Positions 1-12,024 of a DNA stretch of 64,000 bases are shown in pieces. How positions within the stretch are numbered: the stretch's first letter is position 1; each line of letters begins with the position of its first letter. Source of the DNA: Blastomyces gilchristii SLH14081 (Eukaryota; Ascomycota; Eurotiomycetes; Onygenales; Ajellomycetaceae); NCBI RefSeq assembly GCF_000003855.2, contig NW_003101681.1, forward strand, positions 395,410 through 459,409. The letters are read 5' to 3'. A program made the translations under genes and the position numbers. The notes beneath the pieces were generated by a model. It ran no database searches and was not told the origin of the DNA. It was given only the letters and a program-made list of their open reading frames with translations.

Positions 1-1685
1 AACTATTTCTATCTCTTTTAAATAGAGAGATTAAACCCAGTTTAAATATAAAATAATTAGAAGTATGGTTAAACTCTAAGTTGAATTTTAAATATCATAT
101 TCAACAAAGAACTGTCAAGACAGAAAGACTATTGAATAACATAATCAGACTATTAAATATAGAGAGAGATCCATTCTTCCAGGCTATGAAACAGTTATAT
201 ATAGCCTGTATTATCTCAGTAGCTGATTATAAAGTTCAAGTTTAATGAAATAATCAAGAAAATTTCACTGAACTCTTTCAAAGTCTGTAAAACAGAGCTT
301 TGAGAAGAATTCTGAAAGCATTCAAATCATCTTCTATTAAAGCAATGAAAATTGAAGCTTCAATTCTCTTCTCTACTATTAGATTTGAAAAGATCTATAT
401 AAACTATACTCTGAGAGTTATAAAGATAAGCTCAAATTATATAATCAGAGAAAGAGTCTCTTCTTCATTTTCATTAATTAACTCTGGAAATAAACTGAAT
501 TGAAATAGATTTCTTGATTGAAATGAAAATAATTCTTCAAAGAAAATGTCTTCTCAACTGTACAGACTATACTCACTGAGTAAAAATCAATTTTCTTCTG
601 TAAACATTGAAAAAGTTGATCATGAGAAGTTATCTCTCTGAAGAGAAAAGCTTGAATCTCTTATAGACTTATAAATAAGTGAACTATCTAAAGAGAGAGA
701 ATATGAACAGTTTTTAAAGAGAATTTCTACAATTAATATAAAAGACTCTATTCTGATTTATTCAGATGACTCAAAAAACAAGAATTTGAATAGATTAGAT
801 GCAGATATTGCTTATACTGAAGATAATATTAATTTTATCTTAGATTTCTGAAATTTAGGCTGTGAATCTGCAGTCTTTGACACTGAACTATTTGTAATAG
901 TGAAAGCTTTCAAACTTATTGAAATAAAATCTCATAAAAGAGAAAATAGTTTGAAAGAGATATGAATATTCTGTGATAGTCAAGCTGCTTTAAAAAGACT
1001 TAGAAATAGTTAGATTTATAATGATCAAATGAATCTTGAACTGATCTTAAACTCAGTTTTAAAAATTCAAAAGAGAAGAATATCAAAGCTAATAATTCAT
1101 CTACACTGAGTTCCTGCTTATATGAATATTCATGATAATGAATTGACTGATTCAGCTGTAAAAAAACATTCAGAACTAAGCAGATCTATTCAAAAAATTG
1201 TGTTCTGATATTGTATAAAGAGAAAAATAAAAGAATCTTGTTTAGATAAGTGAAATAAAAGCTGACAGAAATAAAAGAAGAGTATACATTATTCAAGATT
1301 TGAAACAAAACCCAAGTGAAAATCTTGTTCAATTAAATATAAAAAGAAAATATTCTCATCTATAATACAGCTGAAACTAGAACATGGCTATTTCAAATCT
1401 TATATACAAAGATTTGATGATAGATTTAATTCAATAGAATGCTCATTCTGCAATATAAATCAGAATTCTGAGTATATTGTAATGCACTGTGCATTATACA
1501 ATAGTCTCAGAGTCAGATTGAAAGAGAAGTATGATCTAAATCAATTAAATATAAGATTCTTATTCTCAACTGAGACAGGAATTAAATACTTAATAGACTT
1601 TCTATCAGAACCTTAAGCAGCTACAAGAAAATGACTGAATTCAGAAATATCTGAATATGAAGAGGAGAAAATTGATCAGATATAG
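1..1685 (+). pseudogene. LINE (Tad1-like) ORF2 remnant, plus copy: RT C-terminus and RNase H
   Basis: This is the 3' part of a non-LTR retrotransposon ORF2 whose 5' end lies left of the window. In order it shows the RT thumb region (about 1-660), an RNase H domain (about 740-1170) and a C-terminal Cys-containing segment (about 1380-1600). RNase H landmarks are IYSDDSKN near 755-778 (canonical D-G-S, Gly now Asp), DTELFVIVKAF near 878-910, FCDSQAALKRL near 968-1000 and a V-P-A-Y-x-N-I-H stretch near 1110. The natural stop is TAG at 1683-1685, shared with the other two copies in the window. Many in-frame TGA codons replace Trp or Arg codons. The minus copy at 2121 is a close relative. It is non-functional. 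Confidence 0.88.
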
Positions 1686-2063
1686 TCTGTTAAAACAGCT
1701 ATATACTATCTTTTGATAATTTATTTCATTACAGTCTCTCTTTATTTTACTTTACTTTTTCCTTTCTATTCTTTTCTATCTATCTATTTAATATGTCTAT
1801 CTTTAAGACTGTGTTCTCTTTTCTTGTGTCATGATATTGTCAAATGATTTCAAAGTATCAGAAGATGTTAAAACACTGCAATTTGTAAACAGTTTTTGTA
1901 TTCTGAGCTGGAATTTTCTGATTTTGCATATCTGAAATTGGTGAATGTATAATAGTTAACTTTATAGATATAGGAAAAACCCTGAAAACTTTTAGTTCTC
2001 AGGTAGATGTTATAGTCTCTGACTGCATACATCTATAATTGAAGAATAATAATAATAATAATA
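1686..2063 (+). repeat. LINE 3' UTR with (AAT)n tail
   Basis: This is the 3' untranslated region of the plus LINE copy, ending in about six AAT units (2046-2063). The same roughly 330-bp sequence recurs at about 7587-7878, at 10107-10436 and, inverted, at 37662-38040, always ending in an AAT tail. The tail abuts the truncated 3' UTR of the minus LINE copy, so the plus copy probably inserted there. Confidence 0.85.
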
Positions 2064-2120
2064 AAGAGAGACTGTAATAAAACAAATTATTAAAAGATAG
2101 TGTATAGCTGTTTTAACAGA

Positions 2121-5100
2121 CTATATCTGATCAATTTCCTTCTCTTCATATTCAGGTATTTCTGAATTTAGTCATTTTCTTGTAGCTGCTTGAGTTTCTG
2201 ATAGAAAGTCTATTAAGTATTTAATTCCTGTCTCAGTTGAGAATAAGAATCTCATATTTAATTGATTTAGATCATACTTCTCTTTCAATCTGACTCTGAG
2301 ACTATTGTATAATACACAGTGTATTACAATATACTCAGAATTCTCATTTGTATTGCAGAATGAGTATTCTATTGAATTAAATCTATTCTCAAATCTTTGT
2401 ATATAAGATTTAAAATAGTCATATTCTAGTTTCAACTGCATTATAGATGAGAATATTTTCTTTTTATATTTAATTGAACAAGATTTTCACTTGAGTTTTA
2501 TTTTAAATCTTGAATAATGAATACTCTTCTTGTGTATCTATCAGCTTTCATTTTACTTATCTAAACAAGATTCTTTTATCTTTCTCTTTATAAAAGATCA
2601 GAACATAATTTTTTGAATAGATCTGCTTAATTCTGAACTCTTTTTTACAGCTGAATCAGCTAATTCATTGTCATGAATATTTATATAAGCAGGAACTCAG
2701 TACAGATAAAATATCAGTTTTGATATTCTTCTCTTTTGAATTTTTAAAGCAGAGTTTAAAATCAATTTAAGATTTATTTGTTTATTATGAATCTGACTAT
2801 TTCTAAGTCTTTTTAAAGCAGCTTGACTATCAGAGAATATTCATATCTCTTTCAAACTATTTTCTCTTTTATAAGATTTTGTTTCAATGAGTTTGAAAGC
2901 TTTCACTATTACAAATAGTTCAGCATCAAAGACTTCAGATTCACAGCCTAAATTTCAGAAATCTGAGATAAAATTGATATTATCTTTAGAAAAGCAATGT
3001 CTGTATCTAATCTATTCAAATTCTCATTTTTTAAGTCATCTGAATAAATCAGAATAGAGTCTTTTATATTAATTGTAGAAATTCTCTTTAAATACTGTTC
3101 ATATTCTCTCTCTTTAGATAGTTCACTTATTTACAAGTCTATGAGAGATTCAAGCTTTTCTCTTCAGAGAGATAACTTCTCATGATCAACTTTTTCAATA
3201 TTTAAAGAAGAAAATTGATTTTTAATCAGTGAGTATAGTCTGTACAGTTGAGAAGACATTTTCTTTGAAGAATTATTTTCATTTCAATCAAGAAATCTAT
3301 TTCAATTCAGTTTATTTCCAGAGTTAATTAATGAAAATGAAGAAGAGACTCTTTCTCTGATTATATAATTTAAGCTTATCTTTATAACTCTCAGAGTATA
3401 GTTTATATAGATCTTTTCAAATCTAATAGTAGAAGAGAGAATTGAAGCTTCAATGTTTATTACTTTAATAGAAGATGATTTGAATACTCTCAGAATTCTT
3501 CTCAAAGCTGTGTTTTACAGACTTTGAAAGAGTTCAGTGAAATTTCCTTGATTATTTCATTAAACTTTGAACTTTATAATCAGCTACTGAGATAATACAG
3601 GCTATATATAACTGTCTCATAGTCTGGAAGAATAGATCTCTATCTGTATTTAATAGTCTGATTATACTATTTAATAATCTTTCTCCCTTGATAGTTCTTT
3701 GTTGAATATAATATTTAAAATTCAACTTGAAGTTTAACCATACTTCTAATTATTTAATCTTTAAAATGGGTTTAATCTCTCTATTTAAAAGAGTTAGGCA
3801 TAGTTCTTTCTCATTGAATCTAGAAAAGAAATGAATTAACTCTGTTTTATTTATCAAATTAAATTTGATTGATAACTGCTCTAACAAAGATTTTCTTTAC
3901 TACTTTTTCAATCACTTCTAAATTGTTTTTAAGCTATAGACTAGATTAATATCATTCATATAACTTGAAGATCACACTATTTTCATATCTCTATTCTTGA
4001 ATAGATATCCAGTGTATATTACAAATAAAATAAGAGAGATTAAGAATTCTTTCAGTACTTCTACTTTTATCTCAGTCTTGTCTTATTTTATTTTATCAAA
4101 GAATAGTTATATGATTCTTTTAGATATAAAACAGTTAATTTATTTTATTAGACAAAGTGACAGTTTTAACATCTTCAAAGTCTGAATTAACTTTGACTTT
4201 GAAACATGATTAAATGCTTTTTTTATATCAAATAAAAACTGCAGTTGAGATCAGATCTTCATACTTTACTATTTAAATATTATGAATAACTGAGAGAACA
4301 GTGTCAATTGCAGAGTATTATTTTCTATTTCTTATTTATTCACTGAATACAAGAGAATTATTAATAGAGCTTATAAAAAATAGTTAAGTAGCTATTATCT
4401 TTTCTAAAACCTTTTCTAGACAGTTCAATAGAGATATTACTCTATATAACTTAGAAATTGAAGTTTTTCTATTAGATTTTATAAGAATCACTTCAGTAGC
4501 TTCTCTTCAGAATTCAGAATAATATTCATTTTTCAAGACATTGAAAAAGAGCTTAAAATATTCATTCTTTAAGTAGAAGTATGCATTTTGAATGATTAAG
4601 TAATTGATTGAATCAGACCTCACAGCAGTTTTAACTGAACTTGAGAAAATAGCTGACTCTAATTCATCTTGTATAAGCTCAGATCATTCTCAGTTATTTT
4701 CATCAATATAGTTATAAAGTCATATATTCTCTTTCTCTTAAGCTGAATCTGATGAGTTTTGAAAGAGAATTCTTATAAAAGCTTAACATTCTTTCTCAAA
4801 AGAATTTACTGTATATGATTCATTTTAAAACTCATATTCTAAGATCAAATATTTTGCTACACTTCTTGTTTTAGTATAGTTAAAAGCTTTAAAAACTTTC
4901 TTTCTCTATGTTTCTTCATGAAATTTGTTTCAGCAGTCTGTTTTAACTTTTTTAATATCTGAAAAATATTCATTTCTGACAGCTTTGAACTCTTTATTAG
5001 ATATTATATTATTCTTTCAATCTCTTCTAACAGTAGCTAATTCTTTTCTTTTAGATGAGATATTCTCATTTTATCAAGATTTTAAATACTCAGAAGATTT

Positions 5101-6080
5101 TCTCTTTGAAATATTATCTCTAACACTTGTTAGCATAATAGATGTAATGAGCTTCACTCTATTCTCAAGCATTTCATTTGAGATATCTTGATCAGGATTT
5201 CAATATAGCTCACTCTGTCTTTCAGATTTTAATAGTTTTATACTTTCTTCAACTGCTTTTCAATCAGCTTTTTCAAAGTTAAACTGATTAGAGAGAAGAG
5301 GATTTTCACTCATTTGTTTTTCACTCAGTTTAATATCAAATTGAATAATCTCATGATCTGATCTCAATGTCTCATTTAAATTAATAAATTAGTTTACAAG
5401 TCTTTTTTTTATTAGATTTTATGATATGAAGATTAGATCTATAATAGATTTCTGTTTCATATCTTTTCTAAAGCATGTTTATTAATCAGACTTGTTAACT
5501 AAATCTATTGAATGTGCAAAGAGTTATTCAACTAGATTATCAGCTCTTACTGCTCTTTTACATTCTGAATTTCATCAAAGATAATATGTATTGAAATCTT
5601 CTACAATTATAGAGTTTCTTAATGAAGTTATATTCAGAAATTCTCTATTAATTGTTCAGATATTATTATTTTTCTTCAATAACTTTTCATTATAGATATT
5701 TATAAGCTGTATAGTATCAAACTTAATCTCTTTATCTATGATATCACTCATCAGAATATCAGGGTCAGACATGATATTAAATCTTAGATTAAATTAATAT
5801 CTTGATCTTTTTCTTTCATAGATCACTACTCTTGACTTTATCTCAGAGTTTGGAGATAGAAAGTAGTAGTAGCTTGAATGAGAAATGATGTATTTTTACT
5901 CAGTATCAAAATTCAGTTTCTGAAGCAGTATAAAATTAACTCTTTATTCAAATACAATTTGAAGACAAGAATAAATACAATTTGAGTTTCTATTCACATT
6001 ATTTTCAATAAATGTGATTTTTGAAGAGTTTTTAAACTTTCTTTGTTATTTTTATTATATATTCATACTAAAAGAGAGTA
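2121..6080 (-). pseudogene. LINE (Tad1-like) ORF2, minus copy: endonuclease, RT, RNase H
   Basis: Read on the minus strand this is an almost full-length ORF2. An APE-type endonuclease lies at about 6030-5300, with recognisable INIYNEK and VEDFNTYYLWW (canonical GDFN-x-HH-x-WW; Gly and His altered). The reverse transcriptase spans about 5250-3450, its catalytic box reading YMND at 3951-3962 where YVDD is expected. RNase H follows (about 3080-2650), then a Cys-rich C-terminus (about 2440-2170). The stop is TAG at 2121-2123. It would nick the target and copy LINE RNA by target-primed reverse transcription. Substitutions are almost all transitions. ORF1 lies upstream at 6430-8478. It is dead, but its domain order is intact. 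Confidence 0.88.
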
Positions 6081-6834
6081 GAGATAGAGTAGAATCTAAT
6101 CACTATCATCAGATAGTAGATTATAACTATTTAAAAAGTAGGAATCTCAACTGCTTATATTATATCTAGTTTATTATCAGAGTCATTTCTCAATTCTCTA
6201 ATCTTAACAGAAGTTAGAGAATTCAAATTTTACTTACATTTAACTGAAGAATTGAAGTTTGAAGATTTAGATAGTTAAGAGTTTCTTCTTTTTAAGCTTA
6301 TAGTTATAAGTTTACTGACTTGACTCTTCTCTTCAGTTCTGAATTGACTTTGAGCTTCATCTTTTCTTCAGTTCTTTTGAGTTCTTGAAGTAAACATACA
6401 TTCTTTTAAGCTAGATGCATGTTTTTCTTTGTAATTAGAGCACTTAAGCAGAGTGTATTAATATATTTTCATCTCTTTTTAAGCATATTTCACATTTATA
6501 CTCACTAGTTTTATGATCTCTGATACAGAATGCATATTTTGAGTCTCTAAAATAAGAGATTACAAAGTATTCATATCTTTGATAGTTTAAACACTGTGTT
6601 TGAGATTTGAGGTTCATTCTTGAGTCTTTGTATTCATGAACTCTCATTTTCAAATCTGCTACTCTTACTTCAGAGATCTTTGACTGTTTCAGTGTCTTTG
6701 TATATACTAGAATAGAGGCATTTCTTCTGCTTTATCTGAACTCAATTGAATTTAGTCATACAGACTCTTTTCTCAGTTGAATAGAGTTGTTTTCTTCTAA
6801 TTCATTTTTGAGAAGTAGCATTTCTTCTTCACAG

Positions 6835-7878
6835 TGGCCTGGTGGCGTAGTGGTTAACTACGCTACCATGAAGCCTCAATTAGCGGCCTTCCCCCTGGGG
6901 AATGAATGCTAAGAGAGGGCAGGTTCGAACCCTGTAAGAGCTATCTTAATTACAGCTTTCACTGTTAAGTTATAAAACAGTACTGAGGGCCTCCGGGTGC
7001 ACTATAGTGAATCATCATCAAGCTTAAGATATTCATCTCAGGGGTTCTCAGACACTAATTCTCACTGATCTTAGAATTAACAGCTCTCAAGATGCTTCAA
7101 GTTAGATCAGTACTAGAGTGCTTGAGATCTAGAGTGTCTGCAGAATAGTGAATCATCATCAAGCTTAACTGACCAGGTCTCATCTCTCTCACTCTAGACA
7201 CACACTTCCGGGGAATCAAGATTTACAAACTATTTAATTTGAACACCCTGGGCCTAGCAAGAACCTAGGTGAGACAAGGCCTAGGTGCTCTTAATAGATG
7301 GTTAGTGTAAGCAAGACTGTGACAGTCAATTGATAGGCTGAAATGCTGAGATTGACAGCTGGAAGATTAGAGACTTAACTAGAATTAAGTAGCTCTGATA
7401 TTATTCTTAGTGAGCATCTCACTTATGAGTAAGCTAGTTACAGAAGCTAGCTGGGCGGTGGCTCTTTAGAGGGAATGATAACCTCTGAAGTGAGCCTGAG
7501 AGGACAGAGGCGGCGGTCGGTTATATAGAGTGTTAAAATATGTATATAGCTTAAGATGTAAACTGCAGAGATCTTGTTCTGTAGCTCTTTAATATGTCTA
7601 TCTTTAAGACTATGTTCTCTTTTCCTTTATCATGATATTTTCAAATGATTTCAAAGTATCAGAAGATGTTAAAATACTGCAATTTGTAAACAGTCTTTAT
7701 ATTCTGAGCTGGAATTTTCTGATTTTATATATCTGAAATTGATAAATGTATAATAGTTAACTCTATAGATATAGGAAAAACTCTGAGAACTAAAGATTCT
7801 CAGATGGATATCATAGTCTCCGACTGTATACATCTATAATTGAAAAATAATAATAATAATAAGAATAATAATAATAAT
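6835..7878 (+). mobile_element. Chimeric retroelement 1: tRNA-like head, GC-rich module, LINE 3' UTR tail
   Basis: The insertion is flanked by the 8-bp duplication CTTCACAG (6827-6834 and 7879-7886) and interrupts LINE ORF1. It starts with a tRNA-like head (6835-6945), continues through a roughly 640-bp module with an internal 24-bp direct repeat (7004-7027 and 7145-7168), and from about 7587 is the 3' UTR of the resident LINE, ending in an interrupted (AAT)n tail. The last part of the module (about 7490-7565) matches the module of the element at 37662-40463, but there the LINE joins at a different point. No coding capacity is visible. The arrangement resembles MINE of Magnaporthe (a non-LINE module fused to a truncated LINE); that parallel is from general knowledge, and homology is not claimed. 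Confidence 0.85.
6843..6932 (+). promoter_or_regulatory. Pol III type 2 internal promoter (A box and B box) in the chimera 1 head
   Basis: A-box TGGCGTAGTGG at 6843-6853 and B-box GGTTCGAACCC at 6922-6932 match the tRNA gene consensus, about 70 bp apart. The acceptor ends do not pair as a functional tRNA would, so this is a tRNA-derived promoter head rather than a tRNA gene. Confidence 0.75.
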
Positions 7879-8600
7879 CTTCACAGTCAAAAATTTTAAC
7901 TGAAATATTATGAAGAATGAATTTGTCTCTCTTTTCATCTCTCTTAGATAGAATTGTTATATTTGACAAGAATTCTACTGCTGATTTTCAGAGATTCTCA
8001 TTCTGAATAAGGAATTTCACACTGAATTCAGACATTGTAGTCAGAATAGTGAAGTTTTCAAAGAAGAATGGCTCAATTCAAGCTATAACTGATTTTTAAA
8101 CTTCAATATCAGTTATTAACTGAGAAAAAAACTGCTGGTTAATTTCATTTCTAATTCTGAAAATAAGATTTGAGTTTAGCTTGTTTCTTTGTAAGATATT
8201 CTGATTTGAGACTTTGAGAATAAGTCTTCTATTTCTGAGATTTGAAAGTTTTTCTCTTTTTGCATTTCTTTCTTTACTTTTCTATGAATAGAAGTATGAG
8301 CAGTATTCTTCTCAGTTTTCTCAGAATTTTGAGCAGATTTTGAGATAGCAGATGTACAGACAGCAGATTCAGCCGCTTGAGTATATATTTTCTTCTGATT
8401 TAAAGAAGAAGAAGAAGAAGAAGTAGAAAGAGAAAAAGAGTAAAATGAAGAGTTGATAATTATACTAGAAATTTTCAATGTTTTTTAAACTGTGTTTAAA
8501 ATCTTAAGTTTGAACTTAATCATCTTCTGTAGTTGTCTAGTCTAAGTATAAGGAATTAACAGAACTTCTTCATTCATCTCACTCAGACACTGCATTCTAA

Positions 8601-8698
8601 GCCCCGGTGGCCGAATGGTTAATGCGGCCACCTGGTAGCACCTTGGCATGGGAAACCAAGGTGCTACCGGGTGGCCGCTTAACCATTAGCCCCGGGGC
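8601..8698. repeat. 98-bp foldback hairpin built from a SINE head
   Basis: The first 58 bases match the 5' head of the SINE family (copies at 12484 and 18851), including the A box TGGCCGAATGG. From 8656 the sequence is the near-perfect reverse complement of its own first half, giving arms of 46 and 43 bases around a 9-base loop (CATGGGAAA). The SINE head itself has a small CCTTGG...CCAAGG stem at this turn, so self-primed snapback copying would generate the structure. There is no B box or AAT tail, and no clear target duplication. A run of seven T (8706-8712) follows. It sits about 120 bp upstream of the minus-strand LINE ORF1 start. Confidence 0.85.
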
Positions 8699-9420
8699 AA
8701 ACTCCTTTTTTTGAAAAACAGTCCGGAAAAAAGAAAGATATTAATTGATAATAAAATCAGATAATATGACAGTTTTTAAGAGAAAAACTGATAAAAAATA
8801 AATCAATTTTTTACAGAGAAATTGATTAAAACTATTTAATTTTATTCTGAATTATTCAATTCTTCTCACATAATAAGTATACAACTCAAATCAGTTAATA
8901 AAGAGTGTAAAAAAGAATTAAGTATTAATAAAAGCTCTTCAGTCACTGAAAAAGTAATTCTTATTTAAAAGAATATGAAATTATGATAGAAAATAACTCT
9001 GTTTTTAATTCTTTATAAGAATATTATATAAAACTCAGAGAAAAACATCTTACTTTTTTAAGAGAAGTAAAAAACTATTTCTAAGATCTTTTTTTTTACA
9101 TTAACTGCTGTAGAAGAATGAGATAGAAACTGCTAAGATATACACTACTGTATATTCTCTATCAAGACTTTTTCTCTTCAGAGTCTTGATATTATAGAGA
9201 ATATAAGTCTGTTTCTATATAATAATGTAAATATTATCAGTGAGATGTAGAGAAACTAGTTATTTATATCTTAAAATAGAAGACTTTGTCAATGATTATA
9301 TTAATATAGAGTTAATTCTCAAATTCAATAGAAATCTAGTGTTGCTATTCTCAATTCCTTACAGAATCTATTGAATATTGAGATATTAAAACTAGATTTA
9401 ATATATCTCACTATACAGGG
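8699..9420. other. AT-rich intergenic stretch, no gene seen
   Basis: The stretch is very AT-rich, with stop codons in all frames and no recognisable protein motif. It may be flanking DNA or 5' leader of the minus LINE; the LINE's 5' end could not be placed. Confidence 0.6.
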
Positions 9421-10106
9421 ATCAAAGGCTCAGTCAGATCTTAAGATATACTGATTTTATAGTTATTATATATGCTGATTATGTATTGAGTACAGTTGCT
9501 AAGATATCTCTTTGTATTTTTCTGCTGGAAATGAGCCAGATTGAAAGAGATGGTACAAGAGTGAGACTTGGTGTTGATGTCTTAGTACATCAAAGACAGA
9601 GAGAGTTTTTTGCAGAGAATACACTTCAGATGTGTCTGTTAATTATGTGCTTGATACTATTGCCAAGGTATCTTTTTGTATTTTTCTGCCAGAGGTGGGC
9701 TAGATTGAGAAGGACGGTATGTGGGTGAGACTTGGCATTGATGTTTTGGAACATCAAAGATAGACAGGGTTTTCATGGAAGTTGCTTCTCAGATATCTCC
9801 ACAATTACAGATCAGGGATCTTTCAAAATCAAGAAGATTGATGTATATGATTAGGTCTCTTCGCCTTACAATTTGTATGGCAATTTGGCCCAGGGTTGTG
9901 GTGTGGTAGGGGTGAACGGGGGATAATCCCACACAGGAGTTTCAACAACATCTGGTTCACATTTGACTGGATAACTCCACCACCACACGGGGTATGCGGT
10001 CGGCGATGGGGTCAAAATGCTCGTATGATCGAGGGCTTTTCGATGGATCTATCGGCGGGTTCTTATTCGAAAAATTGAGCGAGTTCGTGGTGGAGCGCTT
10101 TGACAG
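9421..10106 (+). repeat. Unclassified module fused to a LINE 3' UTR (candidate chimera 3)
   Basis: A moderately GC-rich sequence unlike the mutated surroundings. It contains an imperfect direct duplication of about 120-130 bp (about 9488-9615 and 9652-9775, both with TATCT-TTTGTATTTTTCTG near their start) and a GC-rich end (9890-10100). At about 10107 it joins the LINE 3' UTR. Short open frames of 60-80 codons exist but resemble nothing I recognise and the duplication runs through them. No target duplication was found, so the left boundary is a guess. Confidence 0.5.
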
Positions 10107-10436
10107 TCTCTCTTTACTTTCCTTTTTTCTTTTCATTCTTTTCTATCTATCTATTTATTGTGTCTATCTTTAAGACTGTGTTCTCTTTTCTTTTGTCATG
10201 ATATTGTCAAATGGTTTCAAAGTATCAGAAGGTGTTAAAATACTGCAATTCATAAACAGTTTTTGTATTCTGAGCTAGAATTTTCTGATTTTGCATATTT
10301 GAATTTGGTAAATGTATAATAGTTGACTTTATAGATATAGGAAAAACTCTGAGAACTAAAAGTTCTTAGGTAGATGTCATAGTCTCTAACTGCATACATC
10401 TATAATTGAAGAATAATAATAATAATAATAATAGTA
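10107..10436 (+). repeat. LINE 3' UTR with (AAT)n tail, copy fused to the 9421 module
   Basis: Closely similar to the UTR at 1730-2063, beginning at the pyrimidine-rich AGTCTCTCTTTAC and ending in about seven AAT units (10412-10432). It marks the 3' end of a LINE-mobilised insertion next to the 3' end of element D. Confidence 0.85.
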
Positions 10437-12024
10437 GTATGATCACTCTCTCTCTATTCGTGTAATCTCTGATCAGATATATACAAATATGTCTATATTC
10501 TCTATTAACAGTTCTCACACTGCAGCGCATTTTCACAATCTTATTATTAATAAGAGATGAGTCTCTGAGTACCTATAAGATCTGAATAATCAAGACAATG
10601 TGAATGTTATGAATTTGTGACAGAAGTTAATCTGAATAGATGAACTCTCTCTCTGTATCTCAATTATTTCCAGGCTGAATACTTCAGCACAACTGAGAAA
10701 GTAAACACAGCTTTGTGAGAGATATCTAGTTACACACACAGATAATCAGCTCTCAAGACTCTGTTACAACTGTGTATATTCTGATGTTCAGCTTTCTTAA
10801 AGTCTGTGCATTTCTGACAGCTTTTATGTCAAATGCAATAATTGTCTGTATCACAGATATGATACTTTCTACTTCTTTAAAGAGAAGAATTAGTAGTTGT
10901 AAAAGAATTAAGTGTTGCAGATATTAAGAATATAAGTATGAGTTTTCTTTGTTTTTTCTTTATTAATCTCTAAATTGTGTTCACAGTTCTGTTTATTTTT
11001 CTTTGTTTCTAGCTTTAATAATAACATGATTTCTTCTTCTCTTTATATACACTGTAAACTGTTCATCTCAGTAGAAACTCATTATCTTATAGACTAGAAT
11101 TTATAAAGAACAGTATTAATATCTTTATTATAATTAGATTCTTAGTAAAGACTGCATCATTCTAACTTGTCAGAATTTATAGTATGAAAGTCATATCTCA
11201 GCTTTCACAGATATCTTATCTGTTGAAATGATTCTCAAGTAAACTCATCTATCATATCAGAATATTCTTATCACTGAATCTTGAATCAGAGCTTATAATC
11301 TCACTTCTCTAAGTTAATAATCTCTTTAATTTAATATTCTCTTTCACTCTCTAGTATCTTATAAACAGAGTGATGAGTCACAGATTTCTTTTCTAAGAAT
11401 TTCTTATATTTACAGAGTAAAGAGACATGAAAAATATTATATATCTGCAGCTTAGATAACAGTTTCAATCAGTAGAACTGTAAACTAACTTTCTTCACAA
11501 TCTTATAAAACTCTGTCTGTAAGAGATTCAGCTTCTTACTAGATTTTTATATAATGATATTTTCTAGACTCAGTCAGACTCTATCATCTTTCTTAAAACT
11601 CTTTATAATATACTTGAAGTCATAGTATCTCTTCTGATACTCTTGAGTCTTTCTCAAGAATTTACAGACTTTCTCTCAGATATTCTGAATTCTTTCAGTC
11701 TATTTATAAGCATCATCACACTCTATAGTGTACTCTCACAGATTCATCAAGATTATCTGCAGATGAGTCTTAGTGAGCATCTCAAAGAGGATTTTATCTA
11801 TGCTGATATACTTTGAGTTGTTATATATATACTCTGTAAGTGATAATCAATGTATTCAGTTATTCTGATTATAATTAATAAAGTACTGCAGATACTGTTC
11901 TAATATACTTATCAGATATTCTGTCTGATCATCTATCTGTTAATAAAAAGCTGTGCTTAGATCTTATAAGATCGTCAGTATAGTTATCAGATCAGATGAG
12001 AACTCTTTCATAAAGATTCATTCT
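10433..12024 (-). pseudogene. Gypsy chromovirus D, 3' part: integrase C-terminus and chromodomain
   Basis: This is the leftmost piece of a minus-strand Ty3/Gypsy element interrupted by A1, A3 and A4. Reading the minus strand from 12024, the integrase continues through QTEYLISILEQYLQY (about 11880-11950; the catalytic Glu of the QTE box is kept), then a segment resembling the IN C-terminal domain ending in YNIFHVSLLCKYK (about 11400-11440), and a chromodomain (about 11195-11345) with recognisable EYSDMIDEFT where aromatic residues have become stops. Chromodomains of this class steer integration to methylated histone H3K9. Nothing is identified between 10433 and 11190, which should hold the 3' UTR and LTR. 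The next upstream piece is 24295-24693. Confidence 0.72.

Larger units (their letters stand above)
6430..8478 (-). pseudogene. LINE ORF1 (Gag-like, zinc knuckles), split by a chimeric insertion
   Basis: Minus-strand ORF1 of the LINE whose ORF2 follows at 6080. The probable start is the ATG at 8476-8478. The first 100 codons are open and Ser-rich (a run of Ser codons near 8400-8420), then a degenerate central domain runs to 7887. After the insertion at 6835-7878 the frame resumes with an RRM-like tail and a Cys/His region at 6444-6653 holding three zinc-knuckle-like motifs: CLNYQRYEYFVISY (two Cys now Tyr), FCIRDHKTSEYKC and CEICLKRDEN. This is the usual layout of fungal Tad1-clade ORF1 proteins, which bind LINE RNA. 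Stops and Cys-to-Tyr changes show inactivation. Confidence 0.75.

Noticed and set aside
2042..2063. AAT/ATT repeats as simple microsatellites or CRISPR-like repeats
   Set aside because: Each run is the 3' tail of a LINE, SINE or chimera; there are no spacers.
9486..10078. Short open frames of 60-80 codons in the GC-rich module
   Set aside because: One runs through an internal duplication, neither resembles a known protein, and the stretch looks like a non-coding module joined to the LINE tail.
10433..11190. 3' LTR of element D
   Set aside because: I looked for similarity with 51400-51900, where the 5' LTR should be, and found none convincing, so no LTR is called.
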